The notes: generated from the letters alone by a model not told the origin. Shown: positions 54,501 to 62,062, counted from the first letter of the stretch. The stretch is 64,000 bases of DNA from Blastopirellula sediminis (GCF_020966755.1 NZ_JAJKFT010000004.1:1426001-1490000); one strand, 5' to 3'. A program made the numbers and translations.

Positions 54501-55737
54501 AGTTAGCGTCAGTCAAAGCCTCCGGGGCCATGTAACCGGTCGCGGCGTCATCGACCAGGCGATCGATATGCGACGTGGCCGTAACGCCACGCGACACTCC
54601 GACCGAGGTCGTTCCTTCACGATAGCCGATCTGCCAATTGAAGATCTTGATCCGGGGAGCTTTGTTGTTGTGGGTGGTGACCAGGATGCTTTGCGGGCAG
54701 AGTCCGCGATGAATTACCTTCTTTTCATGCGCGTAGGCGATGACCTCGGCGATCTGGCGAACGAGATCGAGCTGAACGTCAACGCTGAGATCGCCTTGGC
54801 GTTGGCTCAGATAGTGGTCGAGCCGGATGCTGGAAGGATCGTGTTCAAAGAGTAGGGCTGGGCCTAGCTCGTGCTCGGTGAACCCAGACGCGCGGAGGAT
54901 GCCGGGATGCTCTAGGGTTTCTAGGATTTGGTATTCGCGCTGGGCCGCACGCTGGATCTTGTTGCGATCGTCTGCTGAAGCTTCAAGACGGACCAGGTAG
55001 AGCCGGACGCGACGCTTGCTATTTTCGATCTGCGTGTGCGACGCTTGCCAGTCTTGGTAGCCTGGGCCTTCGTCGATCAGCTGTTCAAGCAGGTAGTCAT
55101 TAACTTTGCGCATCCGCTGCGATGGACGAATGCCCGCCTGGTCCATCGCCTGGCTGACGACTTTCGCCATCGGGCGGTCGTGCGTTCCCTTGGCGTAGGA
55201 TTCGACGCCGGGGCACTCGCGTCGCAAAAGGGCAGCCATGATCCCTTGCCGGGCCGGCTTGTCGCCGGAGGCTGGGCGATCACGGAGACAGACCCGGAGT
55301 CGTGCATTACCCTGGAGTTCGTTCCGCAGTTCGGGAGCGGAGCAGAATACGAGAGCCTCTACAAATGGCGGCTGCCCCTTCTTCTTGAAGGCCTTTTGAC
55401 GTTGAAGGAGGGAGCGGAGCTTTTTCGCCTTCAGGTTGGCGGAAACGAGCGGATTGTCGACGGTAGAGTACTTGCCGTCCGTGTCCCAAGTCCAGGTACC
55501 GGCGTCGCCTAAGAGCCGCCCAGGGCGACTTTTGATTTCAACGAGGAAGAAGCCCTGCGGCGTGAAGACGAGCAGGTCGACTTCGTTGATGCTGCCGTCG
55601 TCAGCGATGAACTCGAAATTGGCCCAAGCCCGGTAGGGATCGTGAGAGGGAAATTGCTCGCGCACGAAGTCCAGGGCATCCCGTTCCCAGGAGTACTTCG
55701 ATTCAGCGACCGTCGTCCAGTTGTTCGTTTTTGCCAT
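51481..55737 (-). CDS. pglW: BREX-2 Ser/Thr kinase PglW
   Basis: The 1418-residue protein is multi-domain: an N-terminal NERD domain (~15-150, EVDLLVFTPQGFFLVEIKSRPG), a first kinase-like domain (~250-500) with a degenerate catalytic loop HRGLCPQS (about 340), and a second complete kinase (~530-800) with GQGASS, HRDIKPDN (about 643) and DFS. A helix-hairpin-helix/alpha-CTD-like segment (LLRLRGVGNKTRREI, ~870) and a sigma-type helix-turn-helix (VAEKLGITRARVGQFVGKL, ~980) follow. Kinase activity is expected from the second domain. The C-terminal dozen residues are repeat-encoded. It heads the operon after a small regulator. Confidence 0.92.
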   Translation of the reverse strand: MAKTNNWTTVAESKYSWERDALDFVREQFPSHDPYRAWANFEFIADDGSINEVDLLVFTPQGFFLVEIKSRPGRLLGDAGTWTWDTDGKYSTVDNPLVSANLKAKKLRSLLQRQKAFKKKGQPPFVEALVFCSAPELRNELQGNARLRVCLRDRPASGDKPARQGIMAALLRRECPGVESYAKGTHDRPMAKVVSQAMDQAGIRPSQRMRKVNDYLLEQLIDEGPGYQDWQASHTQIENSKRRVRLYLVRLEASADDRNKIQRAAQREYQILETLEHPGILRASGFTEHELGPALLFEHDPSSIRLDHYLSQRQGDLSVDVQLDLVRQIAEVIAYAHEKKVIHRGLCPQSILVTTHNNKAPRIKIFNWQIGYREGTTSVGVSRGVTATSHIDRLVDDAATGYMAPEALTDANSGEQLDVFSLGAIAYHIFSGVVPAANAVELSEKLRETKGLQISSVLNGADEWLQEMIRLATHPVVPDRMGTIGEFLEHLDLFENALTSDDHDYVEDPSRAQIGDLLPGGYKVVRRLGQGASSVGLLVEREGQDFILKVANDPDHNARLKDEADVLRKQEMRHACIVDVVELLEVGQYFGFLMRPVYAEKEKRLIETLGQRMRKEGRLHIDLLHRFGEDLLGVVNYLEEQGIPHRDIKPDNITVGMVGRANKLHLVLFDFSLSRTPAENIRAGTTGYLDPLLPLRKPPRWDLHAERYAAAITLYEMATGTLPVWGDGTTDPSHLASDVEITIDAELFEMGLRDSLQAFFRKAFRRDTKARFDNAEDMLRSWRQCFEGLDESGPLSGHADEATLQELLSDVTFDTHITELGLGTRATNALDRANILTVEDLLTVPMRRLLRLRGVGNKTRREIAAAVKILRQRLGQPDGGQQLVPDSSTDEDETIDAGSLSVDLLADRLRKTGSADGDNFQQTVQLLLGFESENGDAWISQTNVAEKLGITRARVGQFVGKLRERWAKYGPLSRLRADLADTLRVHGGVMSARELGDAILVARGSTHDEPLRTQLAQAVVRAATEVERSMAEPRYLVRRDEDSVLISLNAELASYAIRLGEVADKIATEDPLLAPARVVERLRQISAASTIPLTDARLVRLAAEASKQAALSSRQELYPRGMDAARALKLSQGALLGQKQLTVEQIQDRVSGRYPEAAPLPQGEALDELLRQGGFEFRWDPTSKNGVGSYISTVREFSAVTSGTETAIRRPTNSSHLAAGDVTPEVADARQFEERLQRSAQEGAFLALLVNPKYYERAREELCRRFPLQPVDFEGLFLDSLQATAEKAKVQWDLVLNTDTQPNQGDWDKLMMLVSRTMPSVEKDLLAAEKTMLLAYPGMLARYGQMDLLSRLSQKVGRPGGIPGLWLLLPGDSQAMIDGKPVPLIGPGQRARVPESWIQNLHRAKGELSAFSDQRSGG

Positions 55738-55777
55738 CGATTCTTCGCAGCCCTACGAGCGAATTCAGGGCAAGACT

Positions 55778-55993
55778 TCACTTCGCCTTGCGTTTTGGCG
55801 TTTGTTGTGCGGACTGGGCAAGCTCGAGCAGGACTTGCTCCAAGTCTTCGCGCTTATAAAGGCGGTATCCGTTGATCGGGTGCCGGTGCTCAGGAATCTT
55901 TCCCTCTGCTCCCCACTTCCGAACCGTGTTTGGAGCAACGCCCAAGATTTCCGAGGCCTCATGGACCTTCACATACATTTCTTTGACGCTCAC
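55778..55993 (-). CDS. MerR/excisionase-type helix-turn-helix protein
   Basis: The protein has 71 residues from the GTG at 55993 (GGGGA seven bases ahead); the frame is open to an ATG at 56026 and an internal ATG at 55978 is possible. The motif VHEASEILGVAPNTVRKWGAEGKIPEHRHPING, read in parts, is the helix-turn-helix plus wing of the MerR/Xis-like family, followed by a basic tail. It lies 40 bases before pglW on the same strand and probably regulates the BREX operon. Confidence 0.75.
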   Translation of the reverse strand: MSVKEMYVKVHEASEILGVAPNTVRKWGAEGKIPEHRHPINGYRLYKREDLEQVLLELAQSAQQTPKRKAK

Positions 55994-56298
55994 AGCGGGT
56001 CCCCATGTCGCCCTAAGGAGTGGCATCTCTCAATGGTGCAAACTTTACCAACACCTGCACCAAGGAGCAATTAGGTGGGGGTGATTTTAGCGGAAACGGG
56101 CCGGTTAGGGGCACGGCTCGAGATGCTCCGCAAATTGGAGATTCGTCGAGCTAAATCTTGGCCGTTTTCGCGTCAAGAAACATGAACGCCGCGGCCTTAG
56201 CTGCTGGCGACAACACCTCAACCCTGGATCGGACATCAGATCGTCGATTCGGGGCTTTTGCATTTCTTGTCCGTTCCAATTTCCAAGGGAGGTTACCT

Positions 56299-56667
56299 AT
56301 GTCCCACATCGTCCGAATTCAAACCGAGGTCCGTGACCCCGTAGCGGTCAGCGCTGCCTGTGAGCGGCTCAAGCTGCCCCAGCCGTCGCAGGGCGTTTTC
56401 AAGTTGTTTTCGGCTCAGGCGGCCGGCCTGGGGATTGAGCTGCCTGGCTGGCGGTACCCGGTGGTCTGCGATACGGCCAACGGGCATGTTCACTTCGACA
56501 ACTACGGCGGCCGCTGGGGCGAGCAAGCCCGGCTGGACGCGTTTCTTCAGGCGTATGCCGTCCAGAAGGCCTCGCTGGAGGCGAGGCGTCGGGGGCATAC
56601 AGTCCTTGAGCAGCCGCTGGAGGATGGCTCGATCAAGTTGACCGTCCAGATCGGAGGTGCCGCGTGA
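56299..56667 (+). CDS. DUF1257 (Ycf35-like) protein
   Basis: The 122-residue protein starts at the ATG at 56299, with GGGAGG six bases ahead; the frame is open further upstream but lacks a ribosome-binding site. It matches DUF1257: MSHIVRIQTEVRDP, LKLPQP, GIELPGWRYPVVCDT, FDNYGGRWGEQ. The family is related to chloroplast/cyanobacterial Ycf35. It overlaps the DUF2997 gene by four bases and begins the cassette that also carries a Ycf46-like ATPase. Function unknown. Confidence 0.85.
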   Translation: MSHIVRIQTEVRDPVAVSAACERLKLPQPSQGVFKLFSAQAAGLGIELPGWRYPVVCDTANGHVHFDNYGGRWGEQARLDAFLQAYAVQKASLEARRRGHTVLEQPLEDGSIKLTVQIGGAA

Positions 56668-56858
56668 GCAAGACCATCGAAATCATCGTCGCGCCGGATG
56701 GCGGGACTCGCGTTGAGACCAAGGGCTTCACCGGGGCCGACTGTCGCCAGGCAAGCCAGTTTGTGGAATCGGCGTTGGGGCAGCGAACTGGCGAGGAGCT
56801 GACTGGGGCATTTTACCAGCAGACGGAGAGCGAACAGGTGCGGCAGCAGAACTACTGA
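56664..56858 (+). CDS. DUF2997 protein
   Basis: The 64-residue protein reads TIEIIVAPDGGTRVETKGFTGADCRQASQFVE, a match to DUF2997 (small beta-alpha protein usually beside DUF1257). It is translationally coupled to the DUF1257 gene by ATGA-type overlap. Confidence 0.85.
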   Translation: MSKTIEIIVAPDGGTRVETKGFTGADCRQASQFVESALGQRTGEELTGAFYQQTESEQVRQQNY

Positions 56859-56902
56859 TTGCCACCCAGAATTCAAAACTACTTTTTAAAAGGAGGCATG
56901 CA

Positions 56903-58387
56903 TTGAACCTGCGAGAACAACTTTCGGAATACGTCCGAGCCTGCTTTACCGGGGCCTGGATCGAATCGCACGAGCACCAGGAGGCCATCGCCGAGATTGC
57001 CCAGCTTTGTCGCGACGAGGGCTGGGTGATGACGCATTGGGATATTGAGTGCGGATTTCAAGCTGAGGGCCAAGGCAGCCAGGAGTCAGCTGCGGGCGAT
57101 CCGCTGACGGCAGTGCGAGCGGCGGGGGCGATGGCGTCGCCCGATCAAACGAGTCTGCTGGTGCTCCAGAACTTCCACCGGTTCGTTGGCTCCGCCGAGG
57201 TCATCCAGGCCCTCAGCCGGCAGATCGTGGCCGGCAAGCAGACTCGGACGATTTTGATCGTTCTGGCACCGATCACGCAAATCCCACCCGAACTCGAAAA
57301 GATGTTCGTGGTGCTGGAGCACGCCCTGCCGGATCGCCAGCAGATCCTGGAGATTGCCCGCGGGATCGCGACGGAGCCGGGAGAGCTGCCGGAAGATCCG
57401 GCCCTCCAGCAAATCCTGGACGCCGCGGCGGGCCTGACGCGGGTGGAGGCGGAGAATGCGTTCAGCCTCTCGCTCGTTCGCCAGCAGCAAGTCACGGCCG
57501 ATACGATCTGGGGGCTGAAATCGCAGTCGCTTCTGAAGGGCGGATTGGTGTCGCTGCATCGCGGCACGCAGGACTTCGACGGCCTGGGAGGTATGGCGGC
57601 GTTGAAGGCGTTTACCAGGCGGGTGTTGCGGCAGCCAAGCCGTGACAATCCGCGAAAGCGGGCTCGCGGCGTTCTGTTGCTGTCGCCACCTGGTTGCGGC
57701 AAGTCCGCGTTCTGTAAGGCGCTTGGGAAGGAGGTCGGTCGGCCTGTTTTGATTCTAGACGTCGGCAGTCTCATGGGGTCGCTCGTCGGTTTGTCGGAAG
57801 AGCGAACACGTCAGGCGCTGCGGATCATCGACGCCATGGCTCCGGCTGTGGTGATGATCGACGAGGTCGAAAAGGCTTTTGCCGGCGTCAATGGCATCGG
57901 CGATTCCGGCGTCGCTTCGCGAATGTTCGGCATGTTTTTGTCGTGGTTGAATGATCACGAGTCGGACGTCTTTGTGGTTTGCACTGCAAACGACGTCTCG
58001 AAGCTGCCGCCAGAGTTCGCACGAAGTGAACGATTCGATGGCGTCTTCTTTCTCGACCTGCCCAGCCGCGAAGAAAAGGATCGCATCTGGGCCATTTATC
58101 GCGATCTGTATGAGATTGATTCCGACCAATCACGACCAGACGACGCCCACTGGACCGGGGCTGAGGTGAAGTCTTGCTGCCGCTTGGCGGCATTGCTGGA
58201 TCTTCCGTTGGCCCAGGCCGCGGAGAACGTGGTGCCTGTCGCCGTAACGGCCGCGGAGTCGATCGAAGGGCTCCGCGCTTGGGCAAGCGGTCGCTGCCTT
58301 TCAGCCAGCCAGCCTGGCATCTTTCAACACAAGAGCGAAGCCCCGAAGTCGAGGCGTCGCGTCAGCCGCGATCCCTCGGCCAACTAG
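56903..58387 (+). CDS. Ycf46-like AAA+ ATPase
   Basis: The 494-residue protein starts at TTG 56903: AGGAGG lies at 56891-56896, and the nearby ATG (56898) is in another frame and stops after two codons. An N-terminal domain (~1-220) of degenerate P-loop type (LLVLQNFHRFV) precedes a classical AAA core: GGMAALKAFTRR, SPPGCGKS (Walker A, about 261), VVMIDEVEKAF (Walker B, about 316), TANDVSKLPPEF (sensor 1) and arginine finger region SERFDG. This is the Ycf46 architecture. An intrinsic terminator follows before the next gene. Confidence 0.88.
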   Translation: MNLREQLSEYVRACFTGAWIESHEHQEAIAEIAQLCRDEGWVMTHWDIECGFQAEGQGSQESAAGDPLTAVRAAGAMASPDQTSLLVLQNFHRFVGSAEVIQALSRQIVAGKQTRTILIVLAPITQIPPELEKMFVVLEHALPDRQQILEIARGIATEPGELPEDPALQQILDAAAGLTRVEAENAFSLSLVRQQQVTADTIWGLKSQSLLKGGLVSLHRGTQDFDGLGGMAALKAFTRRVLRQPSRDNPRKRARGVLLLSPPGCGKSAFCKALGKEVGRPVLILDVGSLMGSLVGLSEERTRQALRIIDAMAPAVVMIDEVEKAFAGVNGIGDSGVASRMFGMFLSWLNDHESDVFVVCTANDVSKLPPEFARSERFDGVFFLDLPSREEKDRIWAIYRDLYEIDSDQSRPDDAHWTGAEVKSCCRLAALLDLPLAQAAENVVPVAVTAAESIEGLRAWASGRCLSASQPGIFQHKSEAPKSRRRVSRDPSAN

Positions 58388-58411
58388 CTGCAACACTTAT
58401 TTCATTTCAGC

Positions 58412-58453
58412 AAGCCGGCAATGTCTCCCAGGAGGTGTTCGCCGGCTTTTTTT
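58412..58453 (+). terminator. Intrinsic terminator/hairpin ahead of the DUF3150-like gene
   Basis: Stem AAGCCGGC (58412-58419) with GCCGGCTT (58441-58448), then a T-run to 58453. It ends 14 bases before the next start codon. Confidence 0.8.
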
Positions 58454-58466
58454 ATGGAGAACCCTT

Positions 58467-59402
58467 ATGTCTACGATGCTTGATGAACGCCGATCGCAAT
58501 CGCCGCCTGAGCGGCTGCGGATGACCATGGCGGCGGCACGCCTCAGTTTTACCTGGCTAGGCGTCCGCAAGTCCCTCAATCCGCAGCAGCGGGACCAGGC
58601 GGCTGACTCGTTTGGTGCGGAGGGGAAATTCGTTTCGGCGGCGAAGAAGTTGCTCGACACGAATCACCCGAAGTTCAAGGAAGTGACCGCCATTCGTGGA
58701 CGGGCCATTTCGTATTGGAAGGGGGTGTCGCTGCCCTTTCCGGAGACCGGCATTCGCCTAATCCGGCAGGACATGATCAACGAGTTCGACGGCCAGATCG
58801 ACCGCTTTCGCGAAGAGCTGGACGACGCTGTGGCCGAGCTGGATCGACACTACGACGAACTGCGAAGTGCGGCCCGAGATCGCCTGGGAGATCTTTTCGA
58901 CTGGAACGATTACCCGCCATCGCTGGTCGGAGCGTTTGCGATCGAAAGGGACTATCCGTCCGTCGACGCGCCGGCCTATTTGCGGCAGATCAATCCGGAA
59001 TTGTACGAGGCCGAATGCCGGCGCATGCAGTCCCGGTTTGAGGAGGCGGTGGAGCTGGCCGAACAGGCCTTCACAGGGGAATTGGCCCAGCTCGTCGACC
59101 ACATGACCGAGCGGCTTAGCGGCCAGATCGATGGCAAGCCGAAAGTCTTCCGCGACTCGGTCGTCACGAATCTCAGCGATTTCTTCAGCAAGTTCCGCCA
59201 GTTGAACGTCCGCTCCAACGAGCAGCTCGATCAATTGGTCGAGCAGGCTCAGAACGCTGTACGCGGTGTTGAGCCGCAGCAGCTGCGGGACGATCAAACG
59301 CTGCGTCAACGTGTCGCCAGCCAGATGTCCGCAGTCCAGGCCAGCCTGGACCAATTGCTGGTCGATCGCCCTCGCCGCAACATCCTTCGCCGGCCTCGCT
59401 AA
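58467..59402 (+). CDS. DUF3150-like helical protein
   Basis: The 311-residue, largely alpha-helical protein contains WLGVRKSLNPQQRDQAADSFG, VSLPFPETGIRLI, EFDGQIDRFREELDDAVAEL and LERPYPS-like text (ERDYPSVDAP). The pattern matches DUF3150 proteins that accompany MoxR-type ATPases in phages and mobile elements, although the match is by eye. A GGAG lies eight bases before the ATG. It ends just before the next small gene. Confidence 0.65.
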   Translation: MSTMLDERRSQSPPERLRMTMAAARLSFTWLGVRKSLNPQQRDQAADSFGAEGKFVSAAKKLLDTNHPKFKEVTAIRGRAISYWKGVSLPFPETGIRLIRQDMINEFDGQIDRFREELDDAVAELDRHYDELRSAARDRLGDLFDWNDYPPSLVGAFAIERDYPSVDAPAYLRQINPELYEAECRRMQSRFEEAVELAEQAFTGELAQLVDHMTERLSGQIDGKPKVFRDSVVTNLSDFFSKFRQLNVRSNEQLDQLVEQAQNAVRGVEPQQLRDDQTLRQRVASQMSAVQASLDQLLVDRPRRNILRRPR

Positions 59403-59413
59403 AGGAGCCGGTC

Positions 59414-59659
59414 ATGCAGATTGTTGTCAGACCAGACGGCTCGACAAATTGCATTTATGGCGAGTTCGTGGATCTCAGGGCGTTGGGCAAACTGGCGATC
59501 GCTCGCGGAAGCCATGTCGAGCCCACGGCGGATGGCCAATGGACCGCGGACATGTCCCCTGTAGACGGACCGATCCTAGGACCGTTTCCAAGTCGTAGCG
59601 AGGCCCTCGACGCCGAACGCGCCTGGTTGGAAGAGCACTGGCTCCCCAACGCTCCTTAG
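59414..59659 (+). CDS. Small conserved-looking cassette protein
   Basis: The 81-residue protein starts with AAAGGAG seven bases ahead (59401-59407). It reads IVVRPDGSTNCIYGEFVDLRALG, then an acidic tail with EHWLPNAP. It looks like a beta-rich small domain. No family recognised. It follows the DUF3150-like gene by 11 bases and is followed by two hairpins. Confidence 0.7.
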   Translation: MQIVVRPDGSTNCIYGEFVDLRALGKLAIARGSHVEPTADGQWTADMSPVDGPILGPFPSRSEALDAERAWLEEHWLPNAP

Positions 59660-59685
59660 GCCTCTCTCCTTTTCTCAACTTCTTG

Positions 59686-59708
59686 CGCCCCTTCGGGCGG
59701 TGTTTTTA
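59686..59708 (+). terminator. Intrinsic terminator 1 after the 81-residue gene
   Basis: Stem CGCCC (59686-59690) with GGGCG (59695-59699), CTTC loop, followed by GTTTTTAT. Confidence 0.65.
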
Positions 59709-59710
59709 TC

Positions 59711-59740
59711 ACGCCGCCTCGGACTCGGGGCGGCGTTTTC
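59711..59740 (+). terminator. Intrinsic terminator 2, ahead of the 56-residue gene
   Basis: Stem ACGCCGCC (59711-59718) with GGCGGCGT (59729-59736), then TTTTC. It ends about 20 bases before the next start codon. Confidence 0.7.
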
Positions 59741-59759
59741 TCACTTTTGGAGATTACGC

Positions 59760-59930
59760 ATGACGCAAATACAGATCAACGAACTCGTCGCCGCCGCAAC
59801 CGGAGATGACCTTCGCGAAATTCGCCGACATGGCTTTCAAATCGTCGGAATGCATGAATTCGACCTGGACGAAGAAGCTGTTCCGCAGCTCGTCGACTGG
59901 GACGAGGTTGATCGGCGGCGATACGCCTAG
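59760..59930 (+). CDS. Small acidic cassette protein
   Basis: The 56-residue protein starts at 59760 (ATG) with GGAG nine bases ahead. It reads QIQINELVAAATGDDLREIRR, HEFDLDEEAVPQLVDWDEVDRR; highly acidic near the end. No family recognised. It is bracketed by hairpins at 59711 and 59963. Confidence 0.62.
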   Translation: MTQIQINELVAAATGDDLREIRRHGFQIVGMHEFDLDEEAVPQLVDWDEVDRRRYA

Positions 59931-59962
59931 AGCTTCCGCCAACCGTCAGTAGCCGATTTCAC

Positions 59963-59994
59963 AACGCCATCGCAACTGAGCCGTGGCGTTTTTT
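59963..59994 (+). terminator. Intrinsic hairpin ahead of the clamp-like gene
   Basis: Stem AACGCCA (59963-59969) with TGGCGTT (59984-59990), then TTTTT. It ends about 22 bases before the next start codon. Confidence 0.65.
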
Positions 59995-60015
59995 CCACAA
60001 CAAGGACCATGCAAG

Positions 60016-60834
60016 ATGATCACGATATCAGGGACTGTACTTCACCAACTACGCACCATCGTGCGTAAGGGGCTTGGCGTCAGCAAACGGCGTCCCGGCC
60101 CCAACATCAATTTCGACGCGAATCATGCTGGCTTGCGAATTCGCGTCATCACCGACAACAGCAGGATCGAGCATTTTGTTGCTGGCCAATTCGCGTCATG
60201 CAAATTTGCGGCCTCATTTGATCTGTTCCGTGAGTGCGACGCCGGCAAGGCGTCCGAGGTCTCCATTCAACCGGAAGGCGACCAGGTGGTCGCTTCGTGG
60301 GTTCAGGCTGGAATTCCTCAGACGGTTCGATCGCCGGTCCAAGAACCGGACGACGTACCCACGACGCCGGATTCGTGGTCTTCTAATTCCGAAGAGTTGC
60401 TCACCGCGATCCAAACTGCGTGCGGCACAACCGATCGGGAGTCTGGGCGTTATGCATTGAGCCATCTCCGGCTCCGGGGAAGCGACGGACAAATCGCCGC
60501 CACCGATGGCCGGCAACTGTTGGCCATCGGCGGTTTCGATTTTCCCTGGGAAGGTGAGATCCTGATGCCGGCCAGCAAGGTCTTCGATTGCGCGGATTTG
60601 AGCGGCCATCGAGGCGTCGACGTTGGCGTTGCAGGAGACTGGGCAGTCATCCGGACGGGGCCTTGGGCGCTGTGGCTGAAAATCGAGCGAACCAAGCGTT
60701 TTCCGGAGATCGATTCGATGCTCCAGGATTCATCGCAGGCCCCAACGCTTCTCACTGTCTCTGAGCCCGACGCCAAGTTTCTTCTGGATTCGCTGAAGCA
60801 CCTGCCCGGAGACCGGCAGGCCAGACGGCGATAG
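60016..60834 (+). CDS. Truncated DNA-clamp-like (DnaN-type) protein
   Basis: The protein has 272 residues from the ATG at 60016 (AAGGA ten bases ahead). Middle and C-terminal parts resemble DNA polymerase III beta-clamp proteins: YALSHLRLRGSDGQIAATDGRQLLAI, EILMPASKVF, VAGDWAVIRTGPWALWLKIE, KRFPEIDSML. The chain ends abruptly in GDRQARRR where the opposite-strand DUF927-like gene ends too, so its C-terminus is probably truncated. A role in replication or as a decoy clamp is inference. Confidence 0.55.
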   Translation: MITISGTVLHQLRTIVRKGLGVSKRRPGPNINFDANHAGLRIRVITDNSRIEHFVAGQFASCKFAASFDLFRECDAGKASEVSIQPEGDQVVASWVQAGIPQTVRSPVQEPDDVPTTPDSWSSNSEELLTAIQTACGTTDRESGRYALSHLRLRGSDGQIAATDGRQLLAIGGFDFPWEGEILMPASKVFDCADLSGHRGVDVGVAGDWAVIRTGPWALWLKIERTKRFPEIDSMLQDSSQAPTLLTVSEPDAKFLLDSLKHLPGDRQARRR

Positions 60835-61635
60835 CTCTTCCACGACGAGTCGCGTATTGGCGACTGCTCCGCGGGAAACGGTCTTACTTTTCCAAACTCC
60901 GTCACGCAGCCAACTGATCGTCAAGAATTCGGTTTCCTCGTCGATATCTTGTTGGCGGGCAGAAATAATCACAGGGGCAGGAATCGTGATCGCTTCCCCG
61001 CGACGAGCTACCCCTTCGGGAGTTACTATCCAACCAGTGGGGATCGCCAAGGATTCATCGACCGGTAGGTCCGAGAACATCTCGGCGAGCGTGCGATCGT
61101 CTCCCTCGTACCCGGCGTTGAGAAATCCGTCGAGTTCCCGCGAGATTCGCTTCGCGTGGCTTACGAGGTCTCGTTGGCTTTCTCCTTTGATGCCGAGTTC
61201 CCGCAGCCGTGAGAGGATGCGATTGCAGGCGACGTCGATCGCGTTTCGATAAAGCAAGGCCGCGGTTTCCAAAGAGACGACCTTAGCGACCTCGTAACGC
61301 TTAATGTCGTTGCCCCGGGGGATCAGTTGCAGAATGGCATCGAACAATGAGGATCGTGCGGTACACCCTTTGCCCGCGTGAAAAGCGACCTTTTCGTCGT
61401 GTGCGGCGAGAAACACCAAAGCCTCAAGGCGATCGTCGGCCGGCCATTTCAGTGCGGCCTTCAAAGATATAGCGACGTCACCGTAGTTGGACTGGAGTCG
61501 CTCATCGAGCTGGAGCCGGAACTCACGGTTACGAAGTTGCGAGATTTGAATCGTCTCGCGCTTCTTCGCGATCTGGAGTACGAGTTCCGGAGGTTTTGAC
61601 GTGACGGCGGCGTGCGGAGTGGGTACAATAGGCAT
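60730..61635 (-). CDS. Truncated DUF927-like element protein
   Basis: The protein has 301 residues from the ATG at 61635 (AGGA just upstream; the in-frame ATG at 61746 is less likely). An N-terminal helical region is followed by GWIVTPEGVARRGEA, PVIISARQQDIDEETEFLTISWLRDG.. VSRGAV, which matches the start of DUF927 helicase/primase-type domains of mobile elements, normally several hundred residues longer. After SGLPVSGQ the frame runs antisense through the clamp-like gene, so the true C-terminus is lost. Confidence 0.6.
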   Translation of the reverse strand: MPIVPTPHAAVTSKPPELVLQIAKKRETIQISQLRNREFRLQLDERLQSNYGDVAISLKAALKWPADDRLEALVFLAAHDEKVAFHAGKGCTARSSLFDAILQLIPRGNDIKRYEVAKVVSLETAALLYRNAIDVACNRILSRLRELGIKGESQRDLVSHAKRISRELDGFLNAGYEGDDRTLAEMFSDLPVDESLAIPTGWIVTPEGVARRGEAITIPAPVIISARQQDIDEETEFLTISWLRDGVWKSKTVSRGAVANTRLVVEELSPSGLPVSGQVLQRIQKKLGVGLRDSEKRWGLR

Positions 61636-61715
61636 GTGTCCTGCCTTTAAAGGGTTATGGATTGAGCACTGGTCCAGAGATCTGCTTGGCGGCGTCTTGG
61701 ACAACGAAAAGACAT

Positions 61716-61744
61716 GAGACCGCCGCGGTATCCGCGGCGGTCTC
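61716..61744 (-). terminator. Strong hairpin after the DUF1580 gene
   Basis: Perfect 13-bp stem (61716-61728 with 61732-61744; GAGACCGCCGCGG / CCGCGGCGGTCTC), 3-base loop and a T-containing tail (ATGTCTTTTC) on the minus strand. It lies seven bases after the stop of the DUF1580 gene. Confidence 0.8.
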
Positions 61745-61750
61745 AACTAT

Positions 61751-62062
61751 TTAGGGGCGATCGCTTTTGAAGTCGCGAGGGCACACTTTGCCCATAGCCC
61801 GATCGATGGCTTTTTGTCTTTGGCGTTCGCTGCGCAAAGGGATCGGCTTCCCCTCAGCAACTGAGGTCATGCGCATCGAAAAGCGCTCCAACGCTTCGAC
61901 GCTTGTGTAGCGTCGCCCGCCAATCAAAGCAGATTCGAGCTTGACGCCGCGAATACCGTGGAGTCGCCAGCGGTGGAGGGTGCTGATATTCGGGCGACCT
62001 GGGAGACGCCGGGCGGCTTCGGCGAAAGAGAGGAGGCTCTCAGAAGAAATCTCAATGCTCAT
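61751..62062 (-). CDS. DUF1580 protein (excisionase-like DNA-binding)
   Basis: The 103-residue protein reads LLSFAEAARRLPG, STLHRWRLHGIRGVKLES, IGGRRYTSVEALERFS: the DUF1580 family, a planctomycete-restricted helix-turn-helix protein usually next to integrases. It probably regulates or directs excision of the element. It is followed by a strong terminator. Confidence 0.88.
   Translation of the reverse strand: MSIEISSESLLSFAEAARRLPGRPNISTLHRWRLHGIRGVKLESALIGGRRYTSVEALERFSMRMTSVAEGKPIPLRSERQRQKAIDRAMGKVCPRDFKSDRP

Noticed and set aside
35172-55993. BREX type 1, 3 or 6
   Set aside because: PglW, PglY and BrxHI are present and BrxA, BrxB, BrxL and BrxE are absent; the set fits type 2.
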